Part shown: positions 26,809-37,156 of the stretch, one piece after another
Layout of the letters: the number at the start of each line of letters is the position of its first letter
How positions within the stretch are numbered: position 1 is the stretch's first letter
From: Maribacter sp. MJ134
Lineage (GTDB): Bacteria > Bacteroidota > Bacteroidia > Flavobacteriales > Flavobacteriaceae
Direction: 5' to 3'
Length of the DNA stretch: 64,000 nt
NCBI RefSeq assembly: GCF_003970695.1
Contig: NZ_CP034570.1
Coordinates: 2,914,001 to 2,978,000 of the forward strand
Program-made: the position numbers and the translations under genes
The notes under the pieces: generated by a model
What the model was told of the DNA's origin: nothing
Seen by the model: the letters and a program-made list of their open reading frames with translations, nothing else
Database searches by the model: none

Positions 26809-27676
26809 TTCTCTCTACAAATTTTATGATTTTTTGAGCAACATTGATACCAGTGGTAGCTTCAATTCCCTGAAGCCCGGGAGAAGCGTTTACCTCAATC
26901 AAAAGTGGTCCTTTTTTTGACCGTATTAAATCTACCCCTGCAACGCCCAAGCCTAAGTATTTGGATGCATTCAAGGCCATGTACTCTTCCTTTGCCGTTA
27001 ACTTCACCTTTGCCATGCTACCTCCCCTGTGAACGTTGGAACGGAACTCGTCCAATTCGCTGGTTCTTTTCATGCTCGCTATAATCTTATCCCCAACAAC
27101 AATAATGCGAATATCCTCGCCATTACTTTCGGCGACATATTCCTGCATTAGAATACTGGTATCCATTTTATAGAACGTATCGATGATAGATTTTGCGGAT
27201 TTTTTAGTTTCTGCCAAAATGACCCCTAGCCCTTGCGTTCCTTCCTGTATTTTGATAATTACAGGAGCTCCTCCAAGAATTTCGATCTGTTCCTTGATAT
27301 TATCCGAATTAATAGAAAATAGCGTTTCGGGAATAGGTATTCCCTTTCTTGCCATTATTTGAAGGGTTCTCACCTTGTTTCTGGCCCTAGCAATGCTTAA
27401 AGATCGTGCTGTACTAAAGACCCCGTTCATTTCAAACTGTTTTACTATTGCCACCCCGTGTCGGGTAACTTTAGTGCCAATTCTTGGGATTATAGCGTCA
27501 AACTCATCGGTAATATCTTCTTCCCTGTGATAAATTCTGGGCTGGTCGTTGCCCAATTTCACGGAACATTTGGTATGGTCTATAAGTTCAATATAGTGAC
27601 CGGATTTCTGAGCTTCTTCAGCGATCCTTTTTGTGGAATAGACATTCATACTAACAGAAAGTAGGGCAATATCCAT
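26786..27676 (-). CDS. rimK: RimK-type ATP-grasp glutamate ligase
   Basis: 296 aa. ATP-grasp ligase of the RimK group: N-terminal pre-ATP domain (SVSMNVYSTKRIAEEA), PVIIKIQEGTQGLGVIL for ATP binding and LLIEVNASPGLQGIEATTGI for metal binding. E. coli RimK adds glutamates to ribosomal protein S6. Whether this one uses S6 is not shown. It is first in a two-gene operon with the desuccinylase-like gene. Confidence 0.92.
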   Translation of the reverse strand: MDIALLSVSMNVYSTKRIAEEAQKSGHYIELIDHTKCSVKLGNDQPRIYHREEDITDEFDAIIPRIGTKVTRHGVAIVKQFEMNGVFSTARSLSIARARNKVRTLQIMARKGIPIPETLFSINSDNIKEQIEILGGAPVIIKIQEGTQGLGVILAETKKSAKSIIDTFYKMDTSILMQEYVAESNGEDIRIIVVGDKIIASMKRTSELDEFRSNVHRGGSMAKVKLTAKEEYMALNASKYLGLGVAGVDLIRSKKGPLLIEVNASPGLQGIEATTGINVAQKIIKFVERNGLRKRK

Positions 27677-27833
27677 CTATAGATTGCTTTCCTCGTTAAA
27701 TAAGTGCGCCTTACAATTCATCTACTCTGTTTAATGAAAGCTCCTAAAATAAGCTTTTTACCCTTTAAATTCTAAACAGGGTTTTACATATGATTAAAAT
27801 GGGTCTAAATAATATACTAAACCCCTTGAAAAC

Positions 27834-27864
27834 TTGTTAATAACTTGCCCGTACCTTAAATTTG
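27834..27864 (+). promoter_or_regulatory. sdh operon promoter
   Basis: -33 TTG (27834-27836), 20-nt spacer, -7 TAAATTTG (27857-27864, exact TAnnTTTG), 20 nt before the sdhC ATG. Confidence 0.75.
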
Positions 27865-27884
27865 TTAAGCTAAAAAATCAACAA

Positions 27885-28553
27885 ATGAGTGGATTGTTAA
27901 AATCTTCAATAGCCCGAAAAGTAGTGATGGCGCTTTCTGGTCTTTTTCTTGTTTTCTTTCTTGGACAACACTTCGTCATCAATATTACCTCTGTAATTGC
28001 ACCGGATACTTTCAACACGTGGTCACATTTCATGGGTTATAATCCCTTAGTGCAGTACATTTTGCAGCCCATTTTAATTGCGGGGGTCATTGTACATTTT
28101 GTGATGGGAATTGCCTTAGAAATTAAAAATAACCAGGCACGCTCAGTGAAGTATGCAAAATATAATGGTAGTGCAAATGCTTCTTGGATTTCGAGAAACA
28201 TGATTATCACAGGTCTCGTAGTCTTGGCCTTTTTAGGATTACACATGTATGATTTTTGGGTGCACGAGATGGCATACAAATACATAGAGAATAATCCTGA
28301 GGACCCAACGAGGTATTATGCCGAAACGGTAGAAAAATTTGAGCCTTTAGTAAGGACCATTCTATATGTAATTTCTTTTGGACTTTTGGCACTACATTTA
28401 CTGCATGGTTTTGCATCTTCTTTTCAAACCATGGGGGTAAACAATAAATACTCTCCTGCAATACAAACATTCACGAAAATATATGCCATCGCAATTCCTT
28501 TGGGCTTTGCATTCATTGCCATATATCATCATCTTAACCCAATAACACATTAA
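27885..28553 (+). CDS. sdhC: Succinate dehydrogenase cytochrome b subunit
   Basis: 222 aa from the ATG at 27885 ([12 protein letters not shown]). A longer frame upstream runs through the promoter and is not used. The protein has five membrane segments with conserved His, as in the single-chain diheme cytochrome b (type B) of Bacteroidetes succinate:quinone oxidoreductases. It anchors SdhA/SdhB in the inner membrane and passes electrons to menaquinone. It is followed by sdhA after 2 nt. Confidence 0.95.
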   Translation: MSGLLKSSIARKVVMALSGLFLVFFLGQHFVINITSVIAPDTFNTWSHFMGYNPLVQYILQPILIAGVIVHFVMGIALEIKNNQARSVKYAKYNGSANASWISRNMIITGLVVLAFLGLHMYDFWVHEMAYKYIENNPEDPTRYYAETVEKFEPLVRTILYVISFGLLALHLLHGFASSFQTMGVNNKYSPAIQTFTKIYAIAIPLGFAFIAIYHHLNPITH

Positions 28554-28555
28554 AT

Positions 28556-30559
28556 ATGGGCATATTGGATTCTAATGTTCCTTCTGGGCCACTGGCCGAT
28601 AAATGGACAAAACATAAAAATGAAATTGACCTGGTAAATCCGGCCAACAAGCGTAATATAGATATTATCGTGGTAGGCACCGGATTGGCAGGAGGTTCCG
28701 CAGCAGCAACTTTAGCGGAACTGGGTTACAACGTAAAAACATTCTGCTATCAAGATTCTCCAAGAAGAGCGCACTCCATCGCCGCTCAAGGAGGTATCAA
28801 TGCCGCTAAGAATTACCAAGGAGATGGCGATAGCAATTACCGTTTATTCTATGACACGGTAAAAGGAGGAGATTACCGTTCGCGCGAAGCTAACGTATAT
28901 CGTTTAGCAGAAGTATCCGGACAGATCATTGACCAATGTGTAGCACAGGGAGTTCCTTTTGCGCGAGAATATGGTGGACTATTAGATAACCGTTCTTTTG
29001 GTGGTGTTCTGGTCTCTAGAACCTTCTATGCAAAAGGGCAGACAGGACAGCAATTACTTTTGGGAGCATACTCCGCTATGAACCGTCAGATCAATAGAGG
29101 TAAAATTCAGCCTTTTAACCGTCATGAAATGATGGATTTGGTAAAGGTAGATGGTAAAGCTCGAGGAATTATTGCACGTAACCTAGTGACCGGAGAAATT
29201 GAAAGACATTCAGCACACGCGGTCGTTTTAGCGACCGGGGGTTATGGGAATGTATTTTTCCTTTCCACCAATGCCATGGGAAGTAACGTAATGGCTGCGT
29301 GGAGAGCACACCGTAGAGGCGCTTATTTTGCAAATCCTTGCTATACGCAGATACATCCTACTTGTATACCAGTTTCCGGAGATCATCAATCTAAGTTGAC
29401 ATTGATGTCGGAATCTTTACGAAACGACGGACGAATTTGGGTTCCGGCAAGAAAAGAAGATGCCGTAGCCATTCGTGAAGGAAAATTAAAGCCCACACAG
29501 CTTAAAGAAGAAGATAGAGATTACTACTTGGAAAGACGTTATCCTGCTTTTGGAAACTTAGTGCCAAGGGATGTTGCCTCAAGAGCGGCAAAAGAACGTT
29601 GTGATGCTGGATTTGGTGTAAATAAAACAGGCGAAGCCGTTTATTTAGATTTTGACGCCGCTATAATGCGTTACGGTAAAGAAAAGGCATTGACCTCAGG
29701 AATGAAAGATGCCGATGACAAAACCATTAGAGCTTTAGGCGAAGAGGTTATAGAAGCTAAGTATGGAAACCTTTTTCAGATGTACGAGAAAATCGTAGAT
29801 GAAAACCCGTACAAAACTCCTATGATGATTTATCCTGCTGTGCATTACACCATGGGTGGACTATGGGTAGATTATAATTTACAGACTACCGTAGAAGGTT
29901 GTTATGCAGCTGGTGAAGCTAATTTTAGTGATCATGGAGCGAACCGATTGGGAGCTTCTGCCTTAATGCAAGGACTTGCCGATGGTTATTTTGTACTGCC
30001 CTACACTATTGGGGATTACCTTTCGAACGATATTAGAACTGGTAAAATACCCACTGATTCCCCAGAGTTTGATGCTGCGGAAAAAGAAGTTCGCGATAGA
30101 ATGGAGAAACTAATGAACGGCAAAGGCACCCACTCTGTAGATTATTACCATAAAATATTAGGTAAGATCATGTGGAACAAATGCGGTATGTCCCGTAATG
30201 CCAAAGAACTTCAAGAAGCCATTGACGAGATTTCCGCTTTGCGTAAAGATTTCTGGGAAAACGTTCGTGTTCCAGGAACGGCAGATAGTAAAAATCAAGA
30301 GCTAGAGAAGGCCGGTCGTGTGGCAGATTTCCTAGAATTAGGGGAGTTGTTCGCCAAGGATGCGCTAACACGTAACGAATCTTGTGGAGGCCACTTTAGG
30401 GAAGAATACCAAACACCAGAGGGCGAAGCCTTGAGAGACGATAAAAACTTCAAGTTTGTCTCCGCTTGGGAATACAAAGGCGAGCCTAAAGATGCAGTAC
30501 TCCACAAGGAAGAGTTGAAGTACGAAAATATTGAGTTGAAGACGCGTTCCTATAAATAA
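28556..30559 (+). CDS. sdhA: Succinate dehydrogenase/fumarate reductase flavoprotein subunit
   Basis: 667 aa catalytic subunit with covalent FAD. It shows the dinucleotide site [19 protein letters not shown], the flavin-linking His in [24 protein letters not shown] in the active site and the late [20 protein letters not shown]. It oxidises succinate to fumarate in the TCA cycle and respiratory chain. Length fits the Bacteroidetes type-B enzyme. Confidence 0.98.
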   Translation: MGILDSNVPSGPLADKWTKHKNEIDLVNPANKRNIDIIVVGTGLAGGSAAATLAELGYNVKTFCYQDSPRRAHSIAAQGGINAAKNYQGDGDSNYRLFYDTVKGGDYRSREANVYRLAEVSGQIIDQCVAQGVPFAREYGGLLDNRSFGGVLVSRTFYAKGQTGQQLLLGAYSAMNRQINRGKIQPFNRHEMMDLVKVDGKARGIIARNLVTGEIERHSAHAVVLATGGYGNVFFLSTNAMGSNVMAAWRAHRRGAYFANPCYTQIHPTCIPVSGDHQSKLTLMSESLRNDGRIWVPARKEDAVAIREGKLKPTQLKEEDRDYYLERRYPAFGNLVPRDVASRAAKERCDAGFGVNKTGEAVYLDFDAAIMRYGKEKALTSGMKDADDKTIRALGEEVIEAKYGNLFQMYEKIVDENPYKTPMMIYPAVHYTMGGLWVDYNLQTTVEGCYAAGEANFSDHGANRLGASALMQGLADGYFVLPYTIGDYLSNDIRTGKIPTDSPEFDAAEKEVRDRMEKLMNGKGTHSVDYYHKILGKIMWNKCGMSRNAKELQEAIDEISALRKDFWENVRVPGTADSKNQELEKAGRVADFLELGELFAKDALTRNESCGGHFREEYQTPEGEALRDDKNFKFVSAWEYKGEPKDAVLHKEELKYENIELKTRSYK

Positions 30560-30565
30560 AATGCT

Positions 30566-31312
30566 ATGAAATTAACATTGAAAATATGGCGTCAAAAAGA
30601 TGCTAGTTCCAAAGGAAAAATGATGGATTATACCATTGATGGTATAGATGGAGATATGTCCTTTTTGGAAATGATGGATGTTCTTAATGAAGACCTTATA
30701 AACAAAGGTGAAGAACCTGTGGAATTTGACCACGACTGTCGTGAAGGGATTTGTGGCTCCTGTTCTTTACAGATCAATGGCGAGCCCCACGGCCCGGACC
30801 GGCTAATCACTACCTGCCAATTGCACATGCGTAAATTTAATGATGGTGATACGATAACTATTGAACCGTTCAGGGCAAAGGCATTTCCAGTGATTAAGGA
30901 TTTAATCGTAGACCGTACCGCTTTTGATAGGATTCAACAAGCTGGTGGCTATATATCGGTAAATACTTCTGGAAACACGCAGGATGCCAACTCCATTCCT
31001 ATAGATAAGCACGATGCAGATGATGCATTCTATGCCGCAGCATGTATTGGCTGTGGTGCTTGCGTAGCAGCTTGTAAAAATGCTAGCGCTATGCTCTTTA
31101 CCTCTGCTAAAGTATCTCAATACGCACTATTACCTCAAGGAAAAGTAGAGGCCGTAGACCGTGTCCAGAATATGGTGCGCCAAATGGATTTGGAAGGTTT
31201 CGGCAATTGTACCAATACCGGTGCATGTGAAGTGGAATGTCCTAAGGGAATATCCTTAGAAAACATTGCACGTATGAACCGCGAATATTTAAGCGCTAGC
31301 ATCAAAGGTTAA
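30566..31312 (+). CDS. sdhB: Succinate dehydrogenase/fumarate reductase iron-sulfur subunit
   Basis: 248 aa. It has Cys for three clusters: [2Fe-2S] in CREGICGSC with TCQL, then [13 protein letters not shown] and [14 protein letters not shown] for the other two. It carries electrons from SdhA to SdhC. Last gene of sdhCAB, followed by a strong terminator. Confidence 0.98.
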   Translation: MKLTLKIWRQKDASSKGKMMDYTIDGIDGDMSFLEMMDVLNEDLINKGEEPVEFDHDCREGICGSCSLQINGEPHGPDRLITTCQLHMRKFNDGDTITIEPFRAKAFPVIKDLIVDRTAFDRIQQAGGYISVNTSGNTQDANSIPIDKHDADDAFYAAACIGCGACVAACKNASAMLFTSAKVSQYALLPQGKVEAVDRVQNMVRQMDLEGFGNCTNTGACEVECPKGISLENIARMNREYLSASIKG

Positions 31313-31336
31313 TTCAATCCCGTTCAAAATTATTTT

Positions 31337-31370
31337 AAAATCCCACACCTCATCATGTGGGATTTTTTAA
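31337..31370 (+). terminator. sdh operon terminator
   Basis: Stem AAAATCCCACA (31337-31347), 8-nt loop, stem TGTGGGATTTT (31356-31366), followed by further T and A. Confidence 0.9.
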
Positions 31371-31381
31371 TTTTGTCATAT

Positions 31382-33505
31382 TTATTTGATATTATTTCGG
31401 TAATGGTAAATGAATTGCTTGACATTATCCTCGACAGTCATTGATTTCTTACCATTATAATCAAAAGATTTAATATTCATATTAATTAATTCAGGATAAA
31501 ACTTTTTAACCTTACTATAGACCCAGACTACGTCTAATAATTCATTTATATAATTAAAATTATCAAGGGACAACGCCCCAAAAAATTTATTATTCCAATA
31601 AGTGCAAAAATTCTGAATTAACTTCCCAGTACAATTTTTACTAACCGTGTAATTTTCAAGATAATCCTTGAATTCCTGTGGTTTATGATGCAACCAGACA
31701 CTCATTACCATTTTATTGACAGGGTTTTTTGATTCCTTATAAAACGGGTGATTCATTAGTGACTTTACCTTCTCAATCAACAATACCTTTAACTTTAATT
31801 CAAAATCCTGATATTTAAACCCTCTGATAAAATAGCATAATTCAGAATAGTTTAGCAACTCTGCTAATTCCAAAACAATCTCTTCGTTGTTTTGTGGGTT
31901 ATTAGTATTTAATTCTTGTGCAATCCTTTCTATAATCTCTAGTTTAGTGTTTTTTCCAAACATATCCTTTTGCTCATGCGGTATTTTGTTTCTAAACTTA
32001 AAAATATATTTAAAAAATAGATTTCTGTTTTCTATATCATTAAATCCTTCAACCAAATTTAACAACCTATAAGTTACTTTATGTAGTTCGTAGGTTTCAA
32101 AAAAATTTACAAGCATAGAATTTGCTTCATCGGTATTACCAAGATTGACATTAACCAAAAAATTTTCAATGAGTAATTCTGAAATTTTACCCTTTACATG
32201 GTACGAAAAATACTTATCAAAATGGTTAATATGATTGATTCTTAACTCCTTGTTATAAAGTTCAGGACTTTTTTTAGTTTGGAAAACCGCAGCTTGCAAC
32301 AAAGGAAATAACCTTGAAATAATAGGCATTGTCATCTCATAATTATTCGACAGATTCTCTCTAAATCCATTTAAAGAGCTACTCACATTAGCACCATAAG
32401 AATCATTGAAAGTGATCTGCTGCTGCAATGCAGTCATTGGGTCATTTGGGTGGTATGACTTAATTTCATTATAGCATTTAGGATATTTAATTTTTAAATA
32501 TTCAATCCAAAACAAATCACTAAGATTTACTTCTTTCCCAATAGCAAAAGCGGAGAAGAAAAAAGAGTTCATTACTCTTATAACTTCCCTTGGACTTTTA
32601 AATAAGTATGGCTTATATTCGGAAATGATTTCCCCTAATTCCTCCTTTTTAACTTCATCTAACTCATAACCCAGATTCTTAGTTAGAATTACAATCTTCG
32701 AACTTAAAAATCTTTTTAAATCAGCTTCCTCTGCTTTTGGCAACGTAATGGGTATATTTATAATTTTATCTAGAAAAAGCCTACCATCCTCAACCTCGGT
32801 TCCATATCTGTGATTAATTGCCTTTGCGACCTGTTCGTTGTCCATAGTGATTAAATAAATTAAATTCTTAAAATTTCCATTTAACTTGATAATCTTAAGA
32901 ATTGTATATATTTCATCCTTATCTAGCCTATCAACATCATCAATAAATACTATTATCTTGAATTTAGCACTAACTAAAGCTTCATTTATTTTGATTTTTA
33001 TCTCTTCTAAGGAAAGTCTAGGGCTTTCCAAGTCATCTCCTAAAGTCTTTAAGATTTCATAAGGTTCAAATGTAACCTTAGTTCCGAAAACTTTTGGGAC
33101 ACCTGTGGATACAGATAGTTTTACCGCCTTTAAATACCTTCCGTATTTTCTAATTAATTTACCGGCTTTTTCAAGAGATTCGTTTGTTGAAAAGAAAAGC
33201 CTAGTACTAAGACCCTCGTAAAAATCAAATAAAATTTCTTCTTCCGAACCATATCTCCAAGGATTAAAGTGATATTTCATTACTCCCAGTTCATCATCAT
33301 TCTTTTCAAATACATCTATATTTTTCTCTAATAAATTTAAAAAGGAGGTCTTTCCTTCGCCCCACTTACCATAAATCCCTATTGATAATGATTCTTCAAA
33401 AACATTCGTAGTCTGGATAATGCGTTGAACTTTTTTTGCAAAAAATTGAAAATTAAATAAGTCATCTTTTTCAAATAAAATTGGGGTATCCTTTATAATC
33501 TCCAT
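31382..33505 (-). CDS. KAP-family P-loop NTPase
   Basis: 707 aa. Walker A is at about 46-53 (GKWGEGKT). Walker B with the KAP-type acidic run is at about 184-195 (IIVFIDDVDRLD). NPWRYGSEEE after Walker A also fits KAP. Unlike many KAP proteins, no membrane segment lies between the two motifs. The long C-terminal part is helical and unassigned. The KAP family includes the phage-exclusion protein PifA, so a defence role is possible but unproven. The gene is visibly more AT-rich than its neighbours and is divergent from a Vsr-like gene, pointing to acquisition by transfer. Confidence 0.88.
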   Translation of the reverse strand: MEIIKDTPILFEKDDLFNFQFFAKKVQRIIQTTNVFEESLSIGIYGKWGEGKTSFLNLLEKNIDVFEKNDDELGVMKYHFNPWRYGSEEEILFDFYEGLSTRLFFSTNESLEKAGKLIRKYGRYLKAVKLSVSTGVPKVFGTKVTFEPYEILKTLGDDLESPRLSLEEIKIKINEALVSAKFKIIVFIDDVDRLDKDEIYTILKIIKLNGNFKNLIYLITMDNEQVAKAINHRYGTEVEDGRLFLDKIINIPITLPKAEEADLKRFLSSKIVILTKNLGYELDEVKKEELGEIISEYKPYLFKSPREVIRVMNSFFFSAFAIGKEVNLSDLFWIEYLKIKYPKCYNEIKSYHPNDPMTALQQQITFNDSYGANVSSSLNGFRENLSNNYEMTMPIISRLFPLLQAAVFQTKKSPELYNKELRINHINHFDKYFSYHVKGKISELLIENFLVNVNLGNTDEANSMLVNFFETYELHKVTYRLLNLVEGFNDIENRNLFFKYIFKFRNKIPHEQKDMFGKNTKLEIIERIAQELNTNNPQNNEEIVLELAELLNYSELCYFIRGFKYQDFELKLKVLLIEKVKSLMNHPFYKESKNPVNKMVMSVWLHHKPQEFKDYLENYTVSKNCTGKLIQNFCTYWNNKFFGALSLDNFNYINELLDVVWVYSKVKKFYPELINMNIKSFDYNGKKSMTVEDNVKQFIYHYRNNIK

Positions 33506-33596
33506 CCAACAATAAGTTTAATCTAAGTTAACAATTAGTTATCTAAAAATTCTTGGTCTTAAACTTAAAACCGAAATAAAATTAATACCTTAAAAC

Positions 33597-34073
33597 ATGT
33601 CCAAACCATACGCTGAAGAACGTATCAAGGTACCTCGTTTTAATGAGGAATCCGGCTTTTATACGACACCTCAACGCTCTAAAATAATGAGCAAAATTAG
33701 AGGCAAGAACACCAAGCCGGAACTTGCATTTAGGAAAGCGCTCTACGCGGCAGGTTATCGCTATAGGATTGACTACAAAAAGCTTATAGGAAAACCGGAC
33801 ATTGCACTACCCAAATATAAAACAGTAATCTTTATTGATGGTGATTATTGGCATGGAAAGGATTGGGAGCTAAGAAAGCCTAAAATTAAAACCAACAGCG
33901 CATTTTGGGTTGCCAAATTTGAACGCAACATACAGCGTGATAAAGAAGTAAATCTAGCCCTAGCGGAAAAAGGGTACACCGTTTTCCGGTTTTGGGAATC
34001 AGAGATTAAAAAAGATATAGGGGCTTGTCTTCAAAAGGTAATCGTCCACCTAAATTCCATGCATACGCGATAA
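33597..34073 (+). CDS. Very short patch repair (Vsr)-like endonuclease, orphan
   Basis: 158 aa. It matches Vsr by TPQRSKIMSKIRGKNTKPEL, GKPDIALPKY with the catalytic Asp (residue 68) and the FIDGDYWHG loop. In E. coli Vsr this loop carries zinc-binding Cys and His. Here the Cys position is Asp83, and the later Cys ligands are also missing. No C5 cytosine methyltransferase lies nearby, although Vsr normally repairs T:G mismatches that arise from such methylation. It could be a solitary nuclease acting in repair or defence. It is divergent from the KAP gene. Confidence 0.85.
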   Translation: MSKPYAEERIKVPRFNEESGFYTTPQRSKIMSKIRGKNTKPELAFRKALYAAGYRYRIDYKKLIGKPDIALPKYKTVIFIDGDYWHGKDWELRKPKIKTNSAFWVAKFERNIQRDKEVNLALAEKGYTVFRFWESEIKKDIGACLQKVIVHLNSMHTR

Positions 34074-34209
34074 TTTTTTATGCCATAAAACTCAATTAGG
34101 AAACCTTTAACCTTTGAAAGTCCTAATTTATAAAGGCTTTAACGGATTTTTCAACTTCTGTTTATTAAATTAAAGATGAAATTAATTATTAACCTTAAAA
34201 CAATAACAA

Positions 34210-34755
34210 ATGAAGAGGATTGCAATTTTAGCAACAAATGGATTTGAAGAAAGTGAATTAAAATCACCCAAAGAAGCGATGGAAAATGCCGGATTTCAGG
34301 TAGATATCGTAAGCCCGGAAAACGAAGAAATCAAAGGATGGGCAAATGGAAACTGGTCCGATACCTACAAGGTAGACAAAACATTGAATGACGTTAAAGC
34401 AGAAGATTATAATGCCCTAGTCTTACCGGGCGGAGTGATTAATCCGGATAAACTGAGAAGGAACGACGAAGCCCTACTATTCGTGAGGGATTTCTTTAAA
34501 ATGAAGAAACCGGTTGCGGCCATCTGTCACGCTCCGCAAATTTTAATTAGTGCAGACGTGGTCAAGGGAAGAAAAATGACATCGTTCAGTTCTATTAAGG
34601 ACGACTTAGTAAATGCTGGGGCAAAGTGGATAGACCAAGAGGTAGTTGTAGACGAAGGATTCGTAACCAGCAGAAATCCGAACGATTTACCAGCTTTCAA
34701 TTCAAAGTTGATTGAAGAGATAAAAGAAGGAAAGCACGAAGAACAACATGCGTAG
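34210..34755 (+). CDS. PfpI/DJ-1 family protein
   Basis: 181 aa type 1 glutamine-amidotransferase fold. The nucleophile elbow AAICHAPQ gives Cys106 and His107, and Glu14 is in GFEESEL. DYNALVLPGG matches PfpI/YhbO. Members act as proteases, deglycases or glyoxalases, and the activity here is not determined. Single gene with a strong terminator. Confidence 0.92.
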   Translation: MKRIAILATNGFEESELKSPKEAMENAGFQVDIVSPENEEIKGWANGNWSDTYKVDKTLNDVKAEDYNALVLPGGVINPDKLRRNDEALLFVRDFFKMKKPVAAICHAPQILISADVVKGRKMTSFSSIKDDLVNAGAKWIDQEVVVDEGFVTSRNPNDLPAFNSKLIEEIKEGKHEEQHA

Positions 34756-34780
34756 TCTTCTGACTTTATGATTATTGAAG

Positions 34781-34806
34781 CCCGATGGAAACATCGGGTT
34801 TTTTTA
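34781..34806 (+). terminator. Rho-independent terminator
   Basis: Stem CCCGATG (34781-34787), loop GAAA, stem CATCGGG (34792-34798), followed by seven or eight T. Confidence 0.92.
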
Positions 34807-34842
34807 TGTCCCAAACAGTACTTATTTCCTTAATTTTAAACT

Positions 34843-36000
34843 GTGCAAACCAATAAATTACAATTCAATTCTAAATTGCCTAAGGTTGAAACCACCATTT
34901 TTACAACGGTGGGTAACTTAGCAAGAAAGCATGATGCCATTGACCTATCCCAAGGCTTTCCAAATTTCAAGGCCGACCAAGAACTCATGCAATTGGTGGC
35001 GCAAGCCATGCAAGATGGGCATAACCAATACGCCCCAATGCCAGGCTATTTTGGATTGCGCGAGGTTATCTCCCAAAAGATGGATAGCTTACACGAGGCT
35101 TACTACCATCCCGAATCAGAAATTACGGTAACCGTTGGTGCTACACAGGCTATTTTTACGGCTATAACGGCATTCATAAACCAAGGTGATGAAGTAATCG
35201 TCTTAAAACCGGCCTATGATTGTTATGAACCGGCTATTGAACTCAATGGAGGTATTCCCATACACCTAGAACTTAAAGCTCCAGAATATGCGGTAGATTG
35301 GGTCGCCTTTAAAGCATTGCTTACGTCCAAAACCAAAATGGTAGTTATTAACACACCGCACAATCCTAGTGGTCGTATATTTTCGAAAGCGGATATGCTG
35401 CAATTACAAGCCTTGTTGCGTGATACCGATATTATCTTAATTAGTGATGAGGTATATGAGCACATCATCTTTGATGGTGCTGAGCATGAAAGCGTTGCAA
35501 GGTTTGAGGGTTTGGCTTCGCGCAGTTTTATTTGTGCTTCCTTTGGAAAAACTTTTCATGTCACCGGATGGAAAATGGGCTATTGCGCAGCTCCAGCCCC
35601 TTTAATGAAAGAGTTTAGAAAAGTACATCAGTTTAACGTATTCAGTGTAGACCATCCTACCCAACGTGCCATGGCCAAATATCTAAAACATAAAATTCAT
35701 TACACAGACCTGAATGCTTTTTATCAGCAAAAGAGAGATTTCTTTTTAAAGGGTGTAACCAGTTCCAAGTTTCTTTTTAAACCGACCATGGGCACTTATT
35801 TTCAATTATTGGATTATAGTCAAATCACAGATGAAGCGGACGAGGATTTTGCTAAAAGGTTAATCACGGACTATAAAATAGCCAGCATTCCTATTTCGTC
35901 CTTTAATGTGGACAATAGGGACGACAAGGTACTACGGTTCTGTTTTGCCAAAAAGCCAGAAACCCTGACTAAAGCCTTGACCGTTCTTAACCGACTTTAA
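34843..36000 (+). CDS. Methionine/aromatic aminotransferase, class I (YbdL-like)
   Basis: 385 aa PLP-dependent enzyme. It shows DLSQGFPNFKAD at the start, GATQAIFTAI, NTPHNPSGRIFS, DEVYEHIIFD and the PLP lysine in SFGKTFHVTGWKMGY. This matches the methionine aminotransferase group, which recycles methionine from its keto acid. The start is GTG; no better ATG lies nearby. The adjacent serine hydrolase gene converges and overlaps its end by 4 nt. Confidence 0.92.
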   Translation: MQTNKLQFNSKLPKVETTIFTTVGNLARKHDAIDLSQGFPNFKADQELMQLVAQAMQDGHNQYAPMPGYFGLREVISQKMDSLHEAYYHPESEITVTVGATQAIFTAITAFINQGDEVIVLKPAYDCYEPAIELNGGIPIHLELKAPEYAVDWVAFKALLTSKTKMVVINTPHNPSGRIFSKADMLQLQALLRDTDIILISDEVYEHIIFDGAEHESVARFEGLASRSFICASFGKTFHVTGWKMGYCAAPAPLMKEFRKVHQFNVFSVDHPTQRAMAKYLKHKIHYTDLNAFYQQKRDFFLKGVTSSKFLFKPTMGTYFQLLDYSQITDEADEDFAKRLITDYKIASIPISSFNVDNRDDKVLRFCFAKKPETLTKALTVLNRL

Positions 36001-37147
36001 GGCATTGCGGCATTTACCTTGGTCATGAATGCTCCTATTTTACTAGGCTCTAACCATCGGGTAACCACGACCAAATCATTGTCCCGGTCTACGACGATAA
36101 AATTCCCGCCAAATCCTGCAGCGTAATAGATGTTTTCCGAAAGACCTTCCCAGTGCCTATCCCCTTTTTTATTAAGCCACCACATATAGCCATAATTGGG
36201 GTTTGGGGCGGAGGCGTAATGGCCTGTTCAATCCACTCGTTGCTAATTATGGATTGATTTTTCCATTTGCCATTGTTCAAGAACAAAAGTCCAAAACGGG
36301 CCATGTCTTCGGTATTTATGAATAGGCCTGCGCCAGAATGACCGCCACCCGTTACGGATTTCATGTTTATTCCATCGATTTCTGTCCAAGCATGGTCATA
36401 ACCGTACCACCGCCAAGTTGAAGAAGCACCGATATGGTCCATAATATTTTCCTTGAGAACCTGTGGCATGGGCTTACGCCACACATGAGTAAGGGCATAT
36501 GCCAAAACATTGACTCGAACATCGTTATATTCCATTACGGTTCCCGGTTCTTTGGGAAGTGCAAATTTCCAATCATCTACATTACCCTCCTTTGGTGGTC
36601 GGTCGGCCCAATCCTTAGCTCCCCAAAGCGCTCCCCACCAAGCTGAATTTTGCTGTAGTAAATGCTCCCAGGTAATCTTTGAGTTATGGGCACCATCAAA
36701 GGTTCCATCCCAAATATAACCTCCAACTTTATCATTGGTATTGGAAATGATTCCTTTATCAACCGCCAAGCCTGCCATAGTACTCAAAAAACTCTTGGTG
36801 ACACTAAAGGTCATGTCTACCCTTTTGGTATCTCCCCACTGGGCAATAACATATCCGTTTTTAAGGATCATTCCCGCAGGTCCGCCTCTTTTTTTCGTAG
36901 GACCCAAAATCTTATGATAAGGTTCTCGTTCAAAACCCTTAAGAATAGCGATACGTAAATCTCGCGAACCGGAGTATTCGTTAGACTCCGCAAACGATAC
37001 AGCCTCATTAAGTTTGGAACCGTCCACTTTAAACGCTTTCGGGTCCTTTTGTTCCCAAGCCAAATTTTTATCCGGAAAATAGTATTCTTGTGCCGTTATT
37101 GCGGTTGCTCCAAAAAGTAGTAGTGTAAATAGAATGAGGTATTTCAT
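35997..37147 (-). pseudogene. Frameshifted serine hydrolase (beta-lactamase class C-like)
   Basis: The first part (from 37147, 352 codons before its own stop at 36089) has a signal peptide (LLFGATAITAQ), the catalytic SVTK at 115-118 and Tyr207 in MEYND. Near ITPPPQTP the frame loses register. The rest of the domain (YGYMWWLNKKG, GFGGNFIVVDRDNDLVVVTRW) continues in another frame to 35997. The shift lies between 36198 and 36208, where two runs of four G occur, and one missing base would explain it. The core catalytic residues are upstream of the break, but the last strand of the fold would be lost. A sequencing error cannot be excluded. Confidence 0.85.
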
Positions 37148-37156
37148 GGTAAGTCT

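Noticed and set aside
31320-34209. Attachment-site direct repeats around the KAP/Vsr pair
   Set aside because: No matching repeats, tRNA or integrase were found at either side.
36198-36208. Programmed -1 frameshift in the serine hydrolase
   Set aside because: The slippery heptamer is not in the right phase and no downstream structure was seen. A deletion or sequencing error is simpler.
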